Assembly (NCBI GenBank): GCA_945860265.1
Contig: CAMAQF010000037.1
Coordinates: 1 to 38,015 of the forward strand
Origin: Emticicia agri
GTDB lineage: Bacteria > Bacteroidota > Bacteroidia > Cytophagales > Spirosomataceae
Direction of reading: 5' to 3'
Length of the DNA: 38,015 nucleotides
In this document: piece by piece, positions 24,218-31,364 of the stretch
How the letters are laid out: the number at the start of each line of letters is the position of its first letter
How positions within the stretch are numbered: position 1 is the stretch's first letter
The notes under the pieces: model-generated
What the model saw: the letters and a program-made list of their open reading frames with translations, nothing else
Told to the model about the DNA's origin: nothing
The model's database searches: none
Position numbers and translations under genes: made by a program

Positions 24218-25753
24218 ATGCTACAAAAATTCGGACTCATTATTTTTATTGCTGCATTAGGGCTATTTATCTGCACTTTGGGCATGAATAATTATACTTT
24301 AACTAGTGATATTTTAGAGAAAAACTTCAAAGAAGATGCCCTATTAGATGCCAAAATAGAATTTGCCTCAATGATTGACCAAAGTTATTCCAACTCATAT
24401 ACTTTCATCACCGAATTATCAGAGGGTATCAAGCAGCTAAATAAAGTCTATAATGCCCAACAAGAATGGGATAAAAAGATTTATGAAGATACTATTCTAT
24501 CGATCGTAAAAGCCTCTGCAAATGGGTATTTAGTTGATAATAAAGGCTTTATGTTTTTATTAACTTTTGGAATGGCTATTTTTGGAGCATTACTTTTTAT
24601 TCTTCCCGAAGCACAAAAACCTGCAGGTATCAAAAACAACGGAATTTATTTTAATCCAGCCATGACTCGTAAATGGTTAGGGATTTCCATTGGTACTTTT
24701 TTAATATCATTTTACCTGGCACTATATTTTAAACCACAATACATTGCCAACTGGACAATGCTTATTGACCCTGTAAGTAAACTCATCAAAGGCGGAGAAG
24801 CGAGCCGCTGGTTTATGTACGGTTTTCTTTATACAATTTCAGTTTTAGTGATGGGAATAAGATATATTATTAAATATCGTCATTCTAAATATCAGATTAT
24901 CAGAACTTTATCTATAATGTTTTTTCAGACATGCATTGCTTTCATTTTACCAGAAATCATGTCGAATCTCAATTTACCTTCGGCCGATTTGAAAAATATA
25001 TGGCCGCTCGACTATTCATTTTTCTTTAATTATAGACTTGATAAATTACTTAATAGTGGTGCTTTTGGTATATTTTTATTAGTGTGGGGAATTGCACTTT
25101 TTGTAGTTGGTGTACCTGTAATGGTTTACTTTTTTGGCAAACGCTGGTACTGCTCGTGGGTATGTGGCTGTGGTGGCTTAGCCGAGACATTGGGTGACCC
25201 TTACAGACAACTATCGGACAAATCATTAAAAGCTTGGAAAATTGAGCGTTACCTCATTCACGGAGTTTTAGCATTCGCAATTATAATGACAATCGGCGTG
25301 CTTTATACTTACTTTACGGGTAGTTATAATTTACTAGGTTTTATTCCAACTGAAAGCCTAAAATCAAGCTACGGTTTCATGATTGGGTCAATATTTTCGG
25401 GGGTTGTAGGTACAGGTTTTTACCCACTTATGGGAAATAGAGTATGGTGCAGATTCGGATGTCCTTTAGCTGCATATCTTGGAATAATACAAAGATTCAA
25501 ATCAAAGTTTAGAATCACCACCAATGGCGGACAGTGTATTTCGTGTGGCAACTGCTCAACGCATTGTGAAATGGGAATTGATGTGCGAGCTTACGCTCAG
25601 AAAGGGCAAGACATTGTGCGTTCTTCGTGCGTAGGTTGTGGGGTTTGTTCATCAGTATGTCCGCGTGGAGTTTTGAATCTTGAAAATGCTGAAACTGGTA
25701 GCCGCGTAATGATTGCACCAGATGTTTTATTAGGTAATTTGATGGAAAAATAG
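24218..25753 (+). CDS. Membrane-bound 4Fe-4S polyferredoxin (NosR/NapH/CcoG-like)
   Basis: A 511-residue protein. Residues 1-24 form a membrane helix, followed by a hydrophilic loop (about 25-108, probably extracytoplasmic) and then further membrane helices (about 110-130, 150-170, 195-215, 230-250, 285-305, 345-365 and 385-400). The motif WYCSWVCGCGGLAE (about 309-322) and WCRFGCPLA (about 409-417) are the membrane-facing cysteine motifs of NapH-type proteins. Near the C-terminus are two ferredoxin motifs, CISCGNCSTHCEMG and CVGCGVCSSVCPRG, each able to hold a 4Fe-4S cluster. It would carry electrons between the adjacent flavoprotein and the membrane. No nitrous oxide, nitrate or cytochrome oxidase genes are nearby, so its partner system is unknown. 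Confidence 0.87.
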   Translation: MLQKFGLIIFIAALGLFICTLGMNNYTLTSDILEKNFKEDALLDAKIEFASMIDQSYSNSYTFITELSEGIKQLNKVYNAQQEWDKKIYEDTILSIVKASANGYLVDNKGFMFLLTFGMAIFGALLFILPEAQKPAGIKNNGIYFNPAMTRKWLGISIGTFLISFYLALYFKPQYIANWTMLIDPVSKLIKGGEASRWFMYGFLYTISVLVMGIRYIIKYRHSKYQIIRTLSIMFFQTCIAFILPEIMSNLNLPSADLKNIWPLDYSFFFNYRLDKLLNSGAFGIFLLVWGIALFVVGVPVMVYFFGKRWYCSWVCGCGGLAETLGDPYRQLSDKSLKAWKIERYLIHGVLAFAIIMTIGVLYTYFTGSYNLLGFIPTESLKSSYGFMIGSIFSGVVGTGFYPLMGNRVWCRFGCPLAAYLGIIQRFKSKFRITTNGGQCISCGNCSTHCEMGIDVRAYAQKGQDIVRSSCVGCGVCSSVCPRGVLNLENAETGSRVMIAPDVLLGNLMEK

Positions 25754-25770
25754 TTTTTTTGGGAGTATAA

Positions 25771-25801
25771 TTTGTGGCATATTTTTGAGATATGCCACAA
25801 A
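25771..25801. terminator. Symmetrical hairpin between convergent genes
   Basis: TTTGTGGCATAT (25771-25782) and ATATGCCACAAA (25790-25801) form a perfect 12-bp stem with a 7-base loop. It lies between the polyferredoxin gene (+) and deoC (-). The T tract is weak on both sides, so termination may be incomplete. Confidence 0.7.
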
Positions 25802-25825
25802 TAAATACTGCTAATTCAAAAAGAA

Positions 25826-26497
25826 TCAATACCCACTATACCCAACTCCTCCACTCACGATAGCGACACCCGATGAAGTTCCGAGTCTGGTTGCTCCGGC
25901 TTCTATAAAGGCTAATGCTTGCTCAAAAGTTTGAATTCCGCCTGATGTTTTGATTTGAATATTGCTTGGTAAAACTTCACGCATGAGTTTAACTTGCTCA
26001 ATATCAGCACCTTTCGTGGCAAATCCTGTGGAGGTTTTAACAAAATCTGCACCGGCTTCATCACAAATTTCACAGGCAATTCTGATGTCAAAATTATCTA
26101 AATAAGCCGTTTCAATGATTACTTTTAGCAGTGCATTTTTCTCGTGAGCAATTTCAGCTAATGTCTTAATCTCTTGCTTTACAGTTTCATAAGCCATTGA
26201 TTTAAAGGCACTTATATTCATCACCATGTCGAGTTCGTCGGCACCATCGGACAGAGCTTTTTGAGCTTCTGCAATTTTTGTTTGAGTTGAATGAAAACCT
26301 AAGGGGAAACCAATAACCGTACAAACTTTGGCATCGCTGTATTCTAGTAATTCCCTTACAAAACCCACATAAAATGGCGGTACACAAGCCGAACAAAAGC
26401 TATTTTGATAAATTTCTTCACACAATTTCCTAAAATCCATTTCGGTGGCAGTTGGTTTCAATAATGTATGGTCGATATATTTTGAAATGTTAATCAT
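25826..26497 (-). CDS. deoC: Deoxyribose-phosphate aldolase
   Basis: The ATG at 26497 (MINISKYIDHTLLKPTATE) is chosen over a longer frame from 26572, which would translate an inverted repeat. The product has 223 residues, normal for the family. DeoC cleaves 2-deoxyribose 5-phosphate to glyceraldehyde 3-phosphate and acetaldehyde in deoxynucleoside catabolism. Active-site motifs are present: ELDMVMNI with the catalytic Asp, FVKTSTGF with the Schiff-base lysine, and IKTSGGI with the second lysine. The histone-deacetylase-family gene lies 90 bases upstream on the same strand, separated by an inverted repeat. No other nucleoside-catabolic gene is in the window. Confidence 0.94.
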   Translation of the reverse strand: MINISKYIDHTLLKPTATEMDFRKLCEEIYQNSFCSACVPPFYVGFVRELLEYSDAKVCTVIGFPLGFHSTQTKIAEAQKALSDGADELDMVMNISAFKSMAYETVKQEIKTLAEIAHEKNALLKVIIETAYLDNFDIRIACEICDEAGADFVKTSTGFATKGADIEQVKLMREVLPSNIQIKTSGGIQTFEQALAFIEAGATRLGTSSGVAIVSGGVGYSGY

Positions 26498-26517
26498 AAA
26501 TAAAATAATGATAGGAT

Positions 26518-26566
26518 GATAGAATGATTGGGTGTTAGAATAAGAAAAATATTCACTCATTCTATC
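26518..26566. repeat. Inverted repeat upstream of deoC (ATTCACTCATTC family)
   Basis: GATAGAATGA near 26518 pairs with TCATTCTATC at about 26557-26566, and weaker pairing continues towards the loop. The right arm contains ATTCACTCATTC, as in the repeat at 20267-20388. It is probably a dispersed hairpin element, lying in the deoC leader. Confidence 0.5.
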
Positions 26567-26587
26567 ATTCAAACACTCAAAATTAGA

Positions 26588-27490
26588 TTAAAAGTACATT
26601 TTTTCAGCCAAACGAAAAGTATTACAATGAGCTTCAACAATGTCGGCTATTCGTGGCGAGTAAGCTCCTCCCATTGAAACAACGACAGGGATTTTGTGTT
26701 TAATTGCTTGTTCAAAAACAAATTCATCACGTCGACGGCAGCCTTCCATCGAAACTTTTAGTTTACCCAATTTATCGGAAACCAAAATATCCACACCAGA
26801 AATATAAAAGATAAATTGTGGTTTTTCATGTTCAATTAAAAGGGGTAAATTTTCATAGAGAAGATATAGATATTGCTCATCTTCGCAGTAAGTTGGCAAC
26901 TCAATATCTAAATCGGAGATTTCTTTTTTAAGTGGATAATTCTCTTTACCGTGCATCGAAAAGGTAAAAACTCTTGGTTCATTCTGAAAAATCACTGCTG
27001 TCCCATTTCCTTGATGTACATCTAAATCTACTACTAAAACCTTATTAACTATCTTATTTTCAAGTAAATAGTTAGCGGCAATGGCAACATCATTGAGCAA
27101 ACAAAAACCTTCTCCTTTATTAAAATAAGCATGGTGAGTTCCGCCCGCAATATTCATCGAAATACCATACTTTATAGCAAAATGGCAGCAATCAATTGTA
27201 CCTTGCGTAATGACAAGTTCACGCTTTACGAGCATTAAGGAAATCGGGAAACCAATCCGACGCTCCATTTTAGGATCAATGCTGAGATTTAATAAATCAT
27301 TGAAATATTTTTCGTCATGTACTCCTAAAACCCAGTATTTATCTACCTCCTTTGGCGAAAAAAAGTTTTCTTCTGTGCAAGTTCCTTCATAAATTAGTTG
27401 CTCTGGAATCAGCTCATATTTCAACATCGGAAAACGATGTCCTTCGGGAAGTGGGTGACGGTAGATTGGGTCACAGGCAATTTTAAGCAT
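26588..27490 (-). CDS. Histone deacetylase-family (AcuC-like) zinc hydrolase
   Basis: The product has 300 residues from the ATG at 27490. Bacterial members deacetylate acyl-lysine or small acetylated amines. The catalytic histidine pair is in GGTHHAYFNKGEGFCLLND, and the zinc ligands are in VVDLDVHQGNGTAV (Asp and His) with the later aspartate in ISGVDILVSD. It ends with the glycine motif VSMGGAYSPR. Length and order are normal. The start overlaps the stop of the broken doxX gene by one base (TGATG), so the two were once translationally coupled. The substrate is not predictable from context. Confidence 0.9.
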   Translation of the reverse strand: MLKIACDPIYRHPLPEGHRFPMLKYELIPEQLIYEGTCTEENFFSPKEVDKYWVLGVHDEKYFNDLLNLSIDPKMERRIGFPISLMLVKRELVITQGTIDCCHFAIKYGISMNIAGGTHHAYFNKGEGFCLLNDVAIAANYLLENKIVNKVLVVDLDVHQGNGTAVIFQNEPRVFTFSMHGKENYPLKKEISDLDIELPTYCEDEQYLYLLYENLPLLIEHEKPQFIFYISGVDILVSDKLGKLKVSMEGCRRRDEFVFEQAIKHKIPVVVSMGGAYSPRIADIVEAHCNTFRLAEKMYF

Positions 27491-27835
27491 CACTTAAAAA
27501 CATTTTTATCAATCGAATATTTCCCTGCACCAGTCAAGAAAATTGCGAGATAGGTAAATAAATACAAAATTGTGTGTTCTTTATCGCCTAGTGGGTCACT
27601 GCTGTAAATCAAAAAGGTGATTATGGACATGCAACCAATCAGAATTATGAGTGCGAAACGAGTAAATAAAGCTAAAACAAGTAAAATCGAGCAGACCAAT
27701 TCGGTAAAAACTGCTAGTCCGTGTGAAATCATGGGTGAGAATTGAAGTGAATCTGGAAAATCCTTATTTCCTACCAAAAGATATTGTAGTTAATAATAGC
27801 CATGCAGAATTATCAAAAATCAAAAGCTCAGCCAT
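27490..27835 (-). pseudogene. Broken DoxX-family membrane protein gene
   Basis: The frame at 27490-27777 encodes only the C-terminal two-thirds of a DoxX protein (AVFTELVCSILLVLALFTR, DPLGDKEHTILYLF, LTGAGKYSID) and has no good start codon; it could begin only at a TTG. Upstream in another frame, from an ATG at 27835, the peptide MAELLIFDNSAWLLLTTISF resembles a DoxX first helix and then stops at TAA. The HG.PK and following loop of about 15-20 residues are missing. Together these indicate an internal deletion with a frameshift near 27775-27790. Intact DoxX proteins have four helices and about 130-150 residues. A short functional protein is less likely. Confidence 0.7.
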
Positions 27836-27935
27836 AAAATTAAAACTGTCAAATTAACATGGTTTGAAAGAGAAGTTGGTTCTAAACATTCTTTAAGAGT
27901 TTTATATTAATCACCATGCAAGTTTGAAACTTACT

Positions 27936-28169
27936 CTACTTAACTTCCTCATAATCTACGTACTGACCACCTTCAGTATCTTTACCTTTTGAATTCGTTG
28001 GCGGAGTTTTTACCTTTATTTCACCTTCTTTACCACGCTCTTTTTCATTGTAATCATTATAGCGTTTTTGTTGTTTGGCAATTTGATTTCCTACCAAAAT
28101 CTCAAATAAAAATCGGCGAATAGCAGGTACAAACGCTATTGCCAAAAGAATTAAAATGATATATTTCAT
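27936..28169 (-). CDS. DUF4834-family small membrane protein
   Basis: The product has 77 residues from the ATG at 28169, which fits the promoter at 28191-28222 with a short leader; a longer frame from 28193 begins inside the -7 element. An N-terminal helix (MKYIILILLAIAFVPAIRRF) is followed by a charged, low-complexity tail ending GGQYVDYEEVK. The short acidic VDYEEVK end is the DUF4834 signature in Bacteroidota. The function is unknown, but the family is highly conserved in the phylum. Confidence 0.78.
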   Translation of the reverse strand: MKYIILILLAIAFVPAIRRFLFEILVGNQIAKQQKRYNDYNEKERGKEGEIKVKTPPTNSKGKDTEGGQYVDYEEVK

Positions 28170-28190
28170 TGAATCTGATTTTTGAAAAAA

Positions 28191-28222
28191 CAAAGTTACA
28201 CTAAGATTAGAAAAACTTGCAA
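28191..28222 (-). promoter_or_regulatory. Promoter of the DUF4834 gene
   Basis: The minus strand reads TTG (28222-28220), 21 bases, then TAACTTTG (28198-28191). Both elements and the spacer fit the Bacteroidota sigma-A promoter. Transcription would begin only about 15 bases before the ATG at 28169. Confidence 0.65.
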
Positions 28223-28244
28223 GATTATTTGAACGAACTTTATT

Positions 28245-29513
28245 TTATTCCATTAATTTCAAAAGTAAATCTAAAGTTTCTGGGCTACTTGGACGAGGTG
28301 CATCAGGACGAACAATCGTTCCGTTCTTGTCTATAATCATATAACGAGGAATGCTATTGATTTTGTATTTTTGGCAAACTCCCGACGCCCATCCACCTTC
28401 CGAAATACCGTGGTCGCCGTTATCTAATTTTAGGCTTTCAATCGCACCTTTCCAGTTATTTGGGTCTTCATCAATCGAAACATACAAGAAAACCATATTT
28501 TTCTTTTGTTTTTCGCTCATTCCGTCGTGTAATTTCTTAGAAAAAGGGAATTCTGCACGGCAAGGCCCGCACCAACTCGCCCAAAAATCAACATAAACTA
28601 CTTTGCCCTTATACTTGGCAAAATTAAATTGTTTTCCATCAATACTCATTAAAACTGGATAATCACTCGTGCCAAGCGACAATTTATCTTTGCTATCTTC
28701 TTTCTTTTTCGCAACTTCTTCTTTCTTATTAAGTGATTCTTTGCAATGGTTCAGAAGTAAACTTCGGTAATCATTAGAAATAATTTGACTAATCCAAAAT
28801 TTGGCGGAAGAAGCCGTAAGTTTTCCGCAATTATCGTAAATTAGCTTCGTAAGTGTATAGTCCAAAACTTGCCCTTTAAGGTATTTTTGAGCTAAGTTTC
28901 CTTTATCGGAAATGGCTTTTAATTGGTCAGAATATTTAATAAATTTTTGTTCTAGCGAATTAAAATAAGTCACGAAATATGGCAAGAAATTACGGTAGCT
29001 TTCTACCATCATTAGTTTCTCGTCATATACTTTTGCAGGGTCAAGTTCTTCGGTCATTACAGTTGGCAACGACACAACACGAGTAAGTTTGGAATCATTA
29101 TTACTACGAATAATTGAGTAGGCAAGCAATAAATGCCAGTAATTCCAACGAATATTGGCTTCTACCAAAGACTGAAATTCAGGATTAAGTTTGGGAAAAT
29201 TTAGGTAGTTTTTTAAGAAAGCCAATTGGCTTTTTCGCTCGTCATAAAGTTTCATTTCCCAATCATCAACATTAGCTGAAATCAACTGAACGTAACGAAT
29301 ATCTTTATCGAAGGTATTGGGATATTTCTTATGAAAATCTGCTAAAAATGCTTGTGAATCAGCGTTTTCAATTAAATCATTGGCTTTTTTAAGAATATTC
29401 CCATCCCCGTATTCAACAAAAATATCGGTGCTATCGGACATTTTAAAGCCGACTGTCTTTTGAGCAAACGTAATGACTGGAAATGTCAGTAAGAAAATGA
29501 AATTCTTAAACAT
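28245..29513 (-). CDS. Secreted TlpA/thioredoxin-like protein with long N-terminal domain
   Basis: A 422-residue protein with a signal peptide (MFKNFIFLLTFPVITFAQ). Residues of about 20-275 form a helical domain of unknown function seen in Bacteroidota. Residues of about 280-420 are a TlpA/AhpC-TSA-like thioredoxin fold with the active site FWASWCGPCRAEFPF and the cis-proline region NSIPRYMIIDKNG. Such proteins reduce or isomerise disulphides in the periplasm or support cytochrome c maturation. The target is unknown. It appears to be a single-gene transcript. Confidence 0.88.
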   Translation of the reverse strand: MFKNFIFLLTFPVITFAQKTVGFKMSDSTDIFVEYGDGNILKKANDLIENADSQAFLADFHKKYPNTFDKDIRYVQLISANVDDWEMKLYDERKSQLAFLKNYLNFPKLNPEFQSLVEANIRWNYWHLLLAYSIIRSNNDSKLTRVVSLPTVMTEELDPAKVYDEKLMMVESYRNFLPYFVTYFNSLEQKFIKYSDQLKAISDKGNLAQKYLKGQVLDYTLTKLIYDNCGKLTASSAKFWISQIISNDYRSLLLNHCKESLNKKEEVAKKKEDSKDKLSLGTSDYPVLMSIDGKQFNFAKYKGKVVYVDFWASWCGPCRAEFPFSKKLHDGMSEKQKKNMVFLYVSIDEDPNNWKGAIESLKLDNGDHGISEGGWASGVCQKYKINSIPRYMIIDKNGTIVRPDAPRPSSPETLDLLLKLME

Positions 29514-29538
29514 AGATTTATTTGTTAGAAATTGTTTA

Positions 29539-29546
29539 CAAAACTA
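29539..29546 (-). promoter_or_regulatory. -7 promoter element of the TlpA-like gene
   Basis: The minus strand reads TAGTTTTG, matching TAnnTTTG, 26 bases upstream of the ATG at 29513. The nearest TTTG upstream is spaced too closely to be a confident -33. Confidence 0.45.
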
Positions 29547-29790
29547 ACGAAAATCTAAACCAAAGAGGTTTATGTTATTAAAATTTTACTGATAAAGAAC
29601 TATTGAAATTAGCTAAAAAAGTGCCCTTCGATGTATTCATAAGAAAAATTTGTAAAATGAATTATTCTAGATTATTGAAAAACGACAAAAATTTTTTTGT
29701 CAATGACCAGTATTCATATAGTTAAATTCAAAAAATATAATTATCATTACTAAAAAGCTTTTCTAAAAAAGCACTATGCCTAATCAAAGA

Positions 29791-29825
29791 AAAAGTGCCA
29801 TAATTGATAAAGGTGTGGCACTTTT
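29791..29825 (-). terminator. Intrinsic terminator of cobA
   Basis: AAAAGTGCCA (29791-29800) and TGGCACTTTT (29816-29825) form a perfect 10-bp stem with a 15-base loop. On the minus strand it ends in a T tract and lies just beyond the cobA stop. Confidence 0.85.
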
Positions 29826-29853
29826 CGACCTTTACTAAACTTTTTAAATACTA

Positions 29854-30606
29854 TCACAATTTCATCTCGGCAACATAAGCCTCCACATATTCAGGGTGCA
29901 GCCCAACAACATCACCGACAATAATTACGGCAGGATTACTAACCTTTGATTCATTTACTTTTTCTACAATGTCTTTTATTTGTCCGAAAACAGATTTTTG
30001 TTCACCAGTAGTGCCGTTTTGAATGATTGCAACTGGCAGAGTCGCTTTTCCATATTTTTCAAAAATTGTTGCTATTTCGGTCAGTTTACCCATTCCCATC
30101 AACACAACAACTGTTGCCGACGATTGTGCAGCCAGTTCGAGGTCTTTGGGCAAACTACCATCGCTTGTATGACCAGTAAAGACCCAAAAACTTCGAGCTA
30201 TATCCCGGTGTGTAATTGGAATCTGAACTGCTGCTGCAACACCAATCGAACTTGAAACTCCAGGAATCACTTCAGCCGAAATTCCAAAAGCCTTGGCGTG
30301 TTCTAATTCTTCATATCCACGTCCAAAAACAAAAGGGTCGCCACCTTTTAAACGTACAACATGGCCGTGTTCGAGTGCCAAAGAAATTATTAAATTATTG
30401 ATTTCGTCTTGCTTAAATGAATGCTGACCTTTACGTTTACCGACGTTGATTTTTATGGCCATTTTAGGTGCGTATTCGAGCAAAGAATCATTGGCAAGGG
30501 CATCATATAATACTACATCTGCATTTTGTAAAGCTTTAATTCCTTTTAATGTTATGAGTTCGCTGTCGCCCGGACCTGCCCCCACGAGTGTTAGCTTAGA
30601 GTGCAT
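29854..30606 (-). CDS. cobA: Uroporphyrinogen-III C-methyltransferase (SUMT)
   Basis: A 250-residue cytoplasmic enzyme that uses two S-adenosylmethionine molecules to turn uroporphyrinogen III into precorrin-2, the branch point to siroheme and cobalamin. Family motifs are present in order: LVGAGPGDSELITLKG at the N-terminus, the VGKRKGQHSFKQDEIN region, VRLKGGDPFVFGRGYEEL (the SAM/substrate motif), VIPGVSSSIGVAA, and PITHRDIARSF. The length is standard for single-domain CobA, without the CysG dehydrogenase half. It stands alone here. Siroheme for sulfite or nitrite reductase is the likely use, but no such reductase gene is in the window. Confidence 0.94.
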   Translation of the reverse strand: MHSKLTLVGAGPGDSELITLKGIKALQNADVVLYDALANDSLLEYAPKMAIKINVGKRKGQHSFKQDEINNLIISLALEHGHVVRLKGGDPFVFGRGYEELEHAKAFGISAEVIPGVSSSIGVAAAVQIPITHRDIARSFWVFTGHTSDGSLPKDLELAAQSSATVVVLMGMGKLTEIATIFEKYGKATLPVAIIQNGTTGEQKSVFGQIKDIVEKVNESKVSNPAVIIVGDVVGLHPEYVEAYVAEMKL

Positions 30607-30900
30607 AGTTTTGACTATTATTATTTGTTATAAAAAAAGTAGATTTAGTAGATATAAATAAAAATTAAAATTAAAACAATCATTTTAAGGTATAAAATTA
30701 AGCTCAATATTTGCCTAAACTACAATTTAACCAAAGATAATTTTACAATAATCCATTTTACACAAAGGATTATTTACAAATCAAAAAATGAATACAATTA
30801 CTTAAAATGTAAATGGTATAAAAGAAACAAAAAACTTTCATATAATAAAGAACTTTAAATGTTAACTTGTTAGTTCAAAAAAATGCTTTAATTTTTGAGA
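30607..30900. other. Intergenic stretch upstream of cobA
   Basis: No gene is seen. A tandem GTAGATTTAGTAGATATA at 30639-30656 resembles the GTAGAT motifs in the satD palindrome. The minus strand carries TATCTTTG (30732-30739) with a TTTG at 30763-30766, a possible cobA promoter with a rather long 23-base spacer and a leader of over 100 bases. Confidence 0.35.
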
Positions 30901-31110
30901 ATGCAAAATCTCGACAAGCTAGTATCGCAACTATTAACTTGTCATTACATAGTGGCACTCTTTGCGGCGGCATTCCTTTGGTTGTTTGGACAAATGCCTA
31001 TTCAACGTTCACTCAGCGAATCGAACAATGAAGCATATCTCGTAAATTTGGTTGGTCGGCAACTTATGCTTAGCCAAAAATTATGCAAAATAGCAATTTT
31101 AGAGTACTGA
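30901..31110 (+). pseudogene. Truncated PilJ/NarX-type sensor protein (N-terminal fragment)
   Basis: From the ATG at 30901 the frame gives only 69 residues: a membrane helix (LTCHYIVALFAAAFLWLFGQ), a polar segment, and AYLVNLVGRQLMLSQKLCKI. The last matches the conserved N.(A/V)GRQRMLSQK helix of the PilJ N-terminal sensing domain found in methyl-accepting and NarX-like sensors. Intact proteins continue for several hundred residues with a second membrane helix and a signalling domain. The frame stops at TGA within the left end of element A copy 3, so the gene was most likely cut by insertion of or recombination at that element. No remainder is found downstream. Confidence 0.75.
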
Positions 31111-31205
31111 GACGAAAATAATCTACGAGAATATTTTAACTTTTGTACTGATAATCAAGCTTTTTCTAGCATGCCATGTCTTGTTTCTTACATATTAGTA
31201 CTTAG
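31099..31205. repeat. MITE-like element A, copy 3
   Basis: It begins AGAGTACTGAGACG and ends ATTAGTACTTAG, so both ends carry an AGTACT-containing inverted repeat. It shares the 19-base core TACTGATAATCAAGCTTTT (31146-31164) with copy 2 (3426-3444), and the spacing from its left end to the core is the same as in the other two copies to within one base. Its left edge coincides with the end of the PilJ-like fragment. Confidence 0.65.
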
Positions 31206-31268
31206 TACAAATGGCTTTAAAAAACACACCATAGATTATGACTATTTTGACCAATAAATATAGTGCAG

Positions 31269-31314
31269 AACGCTTTTTTTAACATTGTAAAACTATCTAT
31301 CTGCAAAAAGCGTT
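31269..31314. promoter_or_regulatory. Inverted repeat upstream of the VWA gene
   Basis: AACGCTTTTT (31269-31278) and AAAAAGCGTT (31305-31314) are a perfect 10-bp inverted repeat with a 26-base spacer, about 50 bases upstream of the VWA gene start. It could be an operator or an incomplete terminator. No full -7 element is seen nearby; CATTTTTG at 31343-31350 is one base off the consensus. Confidence 0.4.
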
Positions 31315-31364
31315 TAACAATCATAGTATTTAAATTTTCTGACATTTTTGCATTTAAATATAGC

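Larger units (their letters stand above)
29514..29853. other. Intergenic stretch between the thioredoxin-like gene and cobA
   Basis: No gene is seen. It contains the thioredoxin gene -7 element at 29539-29546, a self-complementary GACAAAAATTTTTTTGTC near 29685-29702, and the cobA terminator at 29791-29825. Nothing else is supported. Confidence 0.5.

Noticed and set aside
26498..26572. N-terminal extension of deoC
   Set aside because: It translates the ATTCACTCATTC inverted repeat; the conserved aldolase begins at MINISKYIDHTLLKP.
31263..31364. N-terminal extension of the VWA gene
   Set aside because: It begins inside an inverted repeat and uses a non-ATG start; MKGFRFSEFKPEM at 31365 fits the family start.
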